Shown here one piece after another: positions 61,881-64,000 of a stretch of 64,000 nt of DNA. Each line of letters begins with the position of its first letter. Position 1 is the stretch's first letter. A program made the translations under genes and the position numbers. The notes under the pieces are model-generated. The model was given only the letters and a program-made list of their open reading frames with translations, was not told where the DNA came from and ran no database searches. This DNA is from Planctomycetota bacterium (GTDB lineage: Bacteria > Planctomycetota > UBA1135 > GCA-002686595), in assembly GCA_016795205.1 (NCBI GenBank), contig JAEUHZ010000061.1:1-64000 (forward strand). The letters run 5' to 3'.

Positions 61881-63380
61881 TCAGCGCCGCTCGGACAGCC
61901 ACTGAACCAATCGTTCCTGGACCTCGGCCGGCGTCCGACCCAGGAGTTCCCCCGTGATCGCCGCCGGCGCGTCCCCGCGGGCCGAGCGCCGCACGAACTC
62001 GAGCACGACGTCGGGCCGGCCCTCGAGCAGGTACGCCACGAGCGCGTAGCCCGTCAGGGCGCCGGCGACGTCGAGCTGGTCCAGGCCGCGTCGCAGCAGG
62101 TCCTCGAGCGGCACGGAGCGGCCGGTCGCGAGCAGGTCGTACGACTCCTGGATGAAGTTCGTCTCCGGATCCATGAGCCGCCCGCGCAGTCCCGAGGCCA
62201 CCGGGTCCGCGGTCTCCGACACGAACCAGGTCAGGCGCGTGCCCACGAGCTCGCGGGTCAGGTAGAGGCCCAGCCCCTCCCAGGCCCACGCCGTGGCATG
62301 CGAGACGCCCACGGACTTCGCCAGCAGGTGCCCGATCGTGTGGCGCACCGCGGCGTCGACGCGCCCCGCGCCCTGGCGAGCGAAGAGCGCGACGTCGTTC
62401 GTGCCGGGCACGCCGGTGCCTTCGAGCCGGGCCAGCCGCGCGCGGTCCTCGTCGGAGACGCCGGGCAGGTTCGCGAGGAAGGTCGACTTCTCGCCTTCGC
62501 CGGCCAGGACGTAGATCGTGTAGGCGCCCGGGTAGTGCATCTCGGCGCCCAGCACGCTGGCGAGCAGCGCGCCCGCGCCCTCGACCGCGCGTCCGATGCG
62601 AACCGTCTCCTCCTCGGAGGCCGTGGAGACCACGCGCACGTGGTCGCCCTGGAGCACGCGCGCCCAGGGCACGCCCAGCGCGGCCTCGGCGGGCGTGGGC
62701 GCCTGCGCCGCGAGCGGCACGCCGACCTCGAGCACGCGGCGTGCCTCGGCGCGAATGGCCAGGCGCCGCTCCTTGGCCGTGGCCGTCTCGGGCAGCACCC
62801 AGCGCTCACCCAGGGGCACGCGGCCGAGCCAGGCGTTCAGCGCAGCGTGGTTCGGAACGAGGGCCAGGATCTCCGCCACGAGCCCGTCGCGCTCGGCCGG
62901 CGCGCGACCATCCTGGCGCGCCAGGTCGAAGAGCGTGTCGGCATACGGGGTGTAGGCCTCGGCCTCGCGCCGCGGCAGCTCGTCGAGCCACTTCTTGCCG
63001 AGGTTCTTGAGCTCGCGCGGCGCGGGCTCCTTCCACGAGCCGTCCACGTTCCGCGCGTAGCGCAGGCCCTTGCGCGCCGCGGCGTCGTCGGGTGCGATCT
63101 CGATCACCTTGCGCCAGATCCGGTCGCGCTCGACGAACAGCTCCTTCTCGTTGCACCACGCGGCGAGCTGGTTCAGCCGCTCCACGAGCGCGCTGCGCGC
63201 CGCGAGGCGCACGACCTCGGCCGTCTGTGCGGGCGCCCCGGCGCGGGCGATCTCGTCGCGCGAGCCGGCCCTCGGGGCAGGCCGTGCTTCGGGCTTTCCG
63301 CCGGGCGTGACGGGCGCGGCCGCGGCGGGCACGCCTGAGCAGGCGATGGCGAGGGCGAACGTGGCGGCGAGTCGGCTCAC
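61881..63380 (-). CDS. Secreted TPR-like protein with degenerate gluzincin motif
   Basis: A 499-aa exported protein. The GTG at 63380 is supported by AAGGAG 7 nt upstream and a signal peptide (LAATFALAIACSGVPAAA). An N-terminal helical part (LNQLAAWCNEKELFVERDRIW, AARKGLRYA) is repeat-like. The C-terminal half has VRHTIGHLLAKSVG at H347-H351 and AWAWEGLGLYLT, matching the HExxH and EGL motifs of gluzincin metallopeptidases but with Thr in place of the catalytic Glu. The two His and downstream Glu could still bind zinc. Activity is therefore doubtful. First gene of a two-gene unit. Confidence 0.7.
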   Translation of the reverse strand: MSRLAATFALAIACSGVPAAAAPVTPGGKPEARPAPRAGSRDEIARAGAPAQTAEVVRLAARSALVERLNQLAAWCNEKELFVERDRIWRKVIEIAPDDAAARKGLRYARNVDGSWKEPAPRELKNLGKKWLDELPRREAEAYTPYADTLFDLARQDGRAPAERDGLVAEILALVPNHAALNAWLGRVPLGERWVLPETATAKERRLAIRAEARRVLEVGVPLAAQAPTPAEAALGVPWARVLQGDHVRVVSTASEEETVRIGRAVEGAGALLASVLGAEMHYPGAYTIYVLAGEGEKSTFLANLPGVSDEDRARLARLEGTGVPGTNDVALFARQGAGRVDAAVRHTIGHLLAKSVGVSHATAWAWEGLGLYLTRELVGTRLTWFVSETADPVASGLRGRLMDPETNFIQESYDLLATGRSVPLEDLLRRGLDQLDVAGALTGYALVAYLLEGRPDVVLEFVRRSARGDAPAAITGELLGRTPAEVQERLVQWLSERR

Positions 63381-63569
63381 GGCTGCACTCCTTCGGGGGA
63401 CGGCCGAGGGAGCACGGATCTCCTCGGCGGATCGGGGCGGGGACTGGAGCGCGCACTCGTGGCCGGGACGGGGAGCGGCCGTGCTCGCGCTGGGAACGAC
63501 GCATAGGAACGGCGCGGGACGCCGAGGCTTCGTAAGCAGTCGGTTGAACCTCTCGATTCGAGACTGGAA

Positions 63570-64000
63570 GTGGTCGGCTTGGCCGCCAGGCTGCGCGTCC
63601 TCCACGGGAACTTGACCTTGGGTGCAGCCATTGCGAGCGGAGCGGACCCGCGGCTCGAGGACCTCGCGGGCGTAGGGCCCGCGCGCGCCGCCAGACTCGC
63701 GGCGGCCGGCGTGCACGCGGTGCGCGATCTCCTGCGCCTTCTGCCTCTGGGCGTCGAGGTCGCGCCGGCCGCGTCCACGGTCGCCGCTGCCCTGCGCGCG
63801 CCGCGCGGGGTGGTCGTGCGCGTGCGCGGCACGCTCGAGCGCACGAGCTTGGCGCGCTTCGGCCGTCGCTCGATCCTCCGCCTGCGCCTCGCCGACGCCT
63901 CCGGCCGCGTCGAGGCCCGCTTCCACAACCAGCCTTGGCTCCAGCGCCAGCTCACCGTCGGCAGCGAGGTCGAGCTGCTCGGCGCCCTGGAGGGTTCGCC
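63570..64000 (+). CDS. recG: ATP-dependent DNA helicase RecG, N-terminal part
   Basis: The frame runs off the window end, so only ~143 residues are visible. They match the RecG wedge domain: a helix-hairpin-helix-like LEDLAGVGPARAARLAAAGV and VRDLLRLLPLG, then an OB-fold with VVVRVRGTLERTS, ILRLRLADASGRVEARFHN, QPWLQRQLTVGSEVELLG. RecG remodels stalled forks and Holliday junctions. The helicase domains lie beyond the window. The start is uncertain: GTG at 63570 is used; TTGs at 63612 and 63618 are alternatives. Divergent from the gene at 61881. Confidence 0.8.
   Translation, partial: MVGLAARLRVLHGNLTLGAAIASGADPRLEDLAGVGPARAARLAAAGVHAVRDLLRLLPLGVEVAPAASTVAAALRAPRGVVVRVRGTLERTSLARFGRRSILRLRLADASGRVEARFHNQPWLQRQLTVGSEVELLGALEGS

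Overview
The window is very GC-rich (codon third positions almost all G or C) and gene-dense. It most resembles a planctomycete-type bacterium of the PVC group. The reasons are a bacterial microcompartment (BMC) locus with paired BMC-P and BMC-T genes, a family of secreted Cys-rich proteins sharing one C-terminal module, many large envelope proteins of unknown function, and an outer-membrane gene set (TonB receptor, porin, lipoproteins, apolipoprotein N-acyltransferase). The shell proteins also recall the myxobacterium Haliangium, so the phylum call is an inference from gene content. No rRNA, tRNA, insertion sequence, prophage or CRISPR array was seen.

Layout. 1-9 kb: a secreted module protein, a B12-type radical SAM enzyme, an alginate-export-like porin, a SnoaL-like protein, the sulfate-activation pair cysDN and lnt. 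9-18.5 kb: a membrane-anchored coiled-coil protein and a tiny membrane protein, a hairpin terminator, then the cell-wall elongation operon mreB-mreC-mreD-PBP2-rodA, whose PBP2 is far larger than usual. 18.5-25 kb: a YkgJ-like Cys-cluster protein, GNAT, ATP-grasp and lysine 2,3-aminomutase cluster, an amino-acid permease and an amidohydrolase. 25-34 kb: a sensory module (CHASE8-like hybrid histidine kinase, YfiR-family protein, divergent TonB receptor), an Uup-type ABC-F ATPase and a ClC-CBS channel.

34.3-39.5 kb holds the BMC operon: BMC-H, CoA-acylating aldehyde dehydrogenase with a long Cys-rich tail, BMC-H, double-stacking-type BMC-T, two BMC-P, a second BMC-T, and an ACT-domain protein. 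It has its own promoter and tight translational coupling, but the window contains no phosphotransacylase, alcohol dehydrogenase or aldehyde-generating enzyme for it. 39.6-42.3 kb holds tandem secreted paralogues. 42.6-47 kb holds a tightly coupled cassette of two B12-type radical SAM proteins and a 64-residue peptide that looks like a ribosomal-peptide (RiPP) maturation system.

47-64 kb: a lipoprotein with repeated Asp/Asn/Gly calcium-type loops, a zinc-phospholipase-C-like protein, a GT4 glycosyltransferase, a secreted HEAT-repeat protein, a GT-C-type membrane protein, a large glycosidase-like lipoprotein, mgtE, a beta-CASP metallo-hydrolase, two neighbouring proteins with degenerate gluzincin-protease motifs, and the 5' end of recG at the window edge.

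Regulation. A recurrent -10 hexamer (TAGACT, or TACNNT/TAAGCT variants) precedes many genes. In three cases it has a -35 box at 16-17 bp. In several it lies only 6-10 nt before the start codon, which suggests leaderless mRNAs. All functional calls come from reading sequence and motifs; no database search was run.
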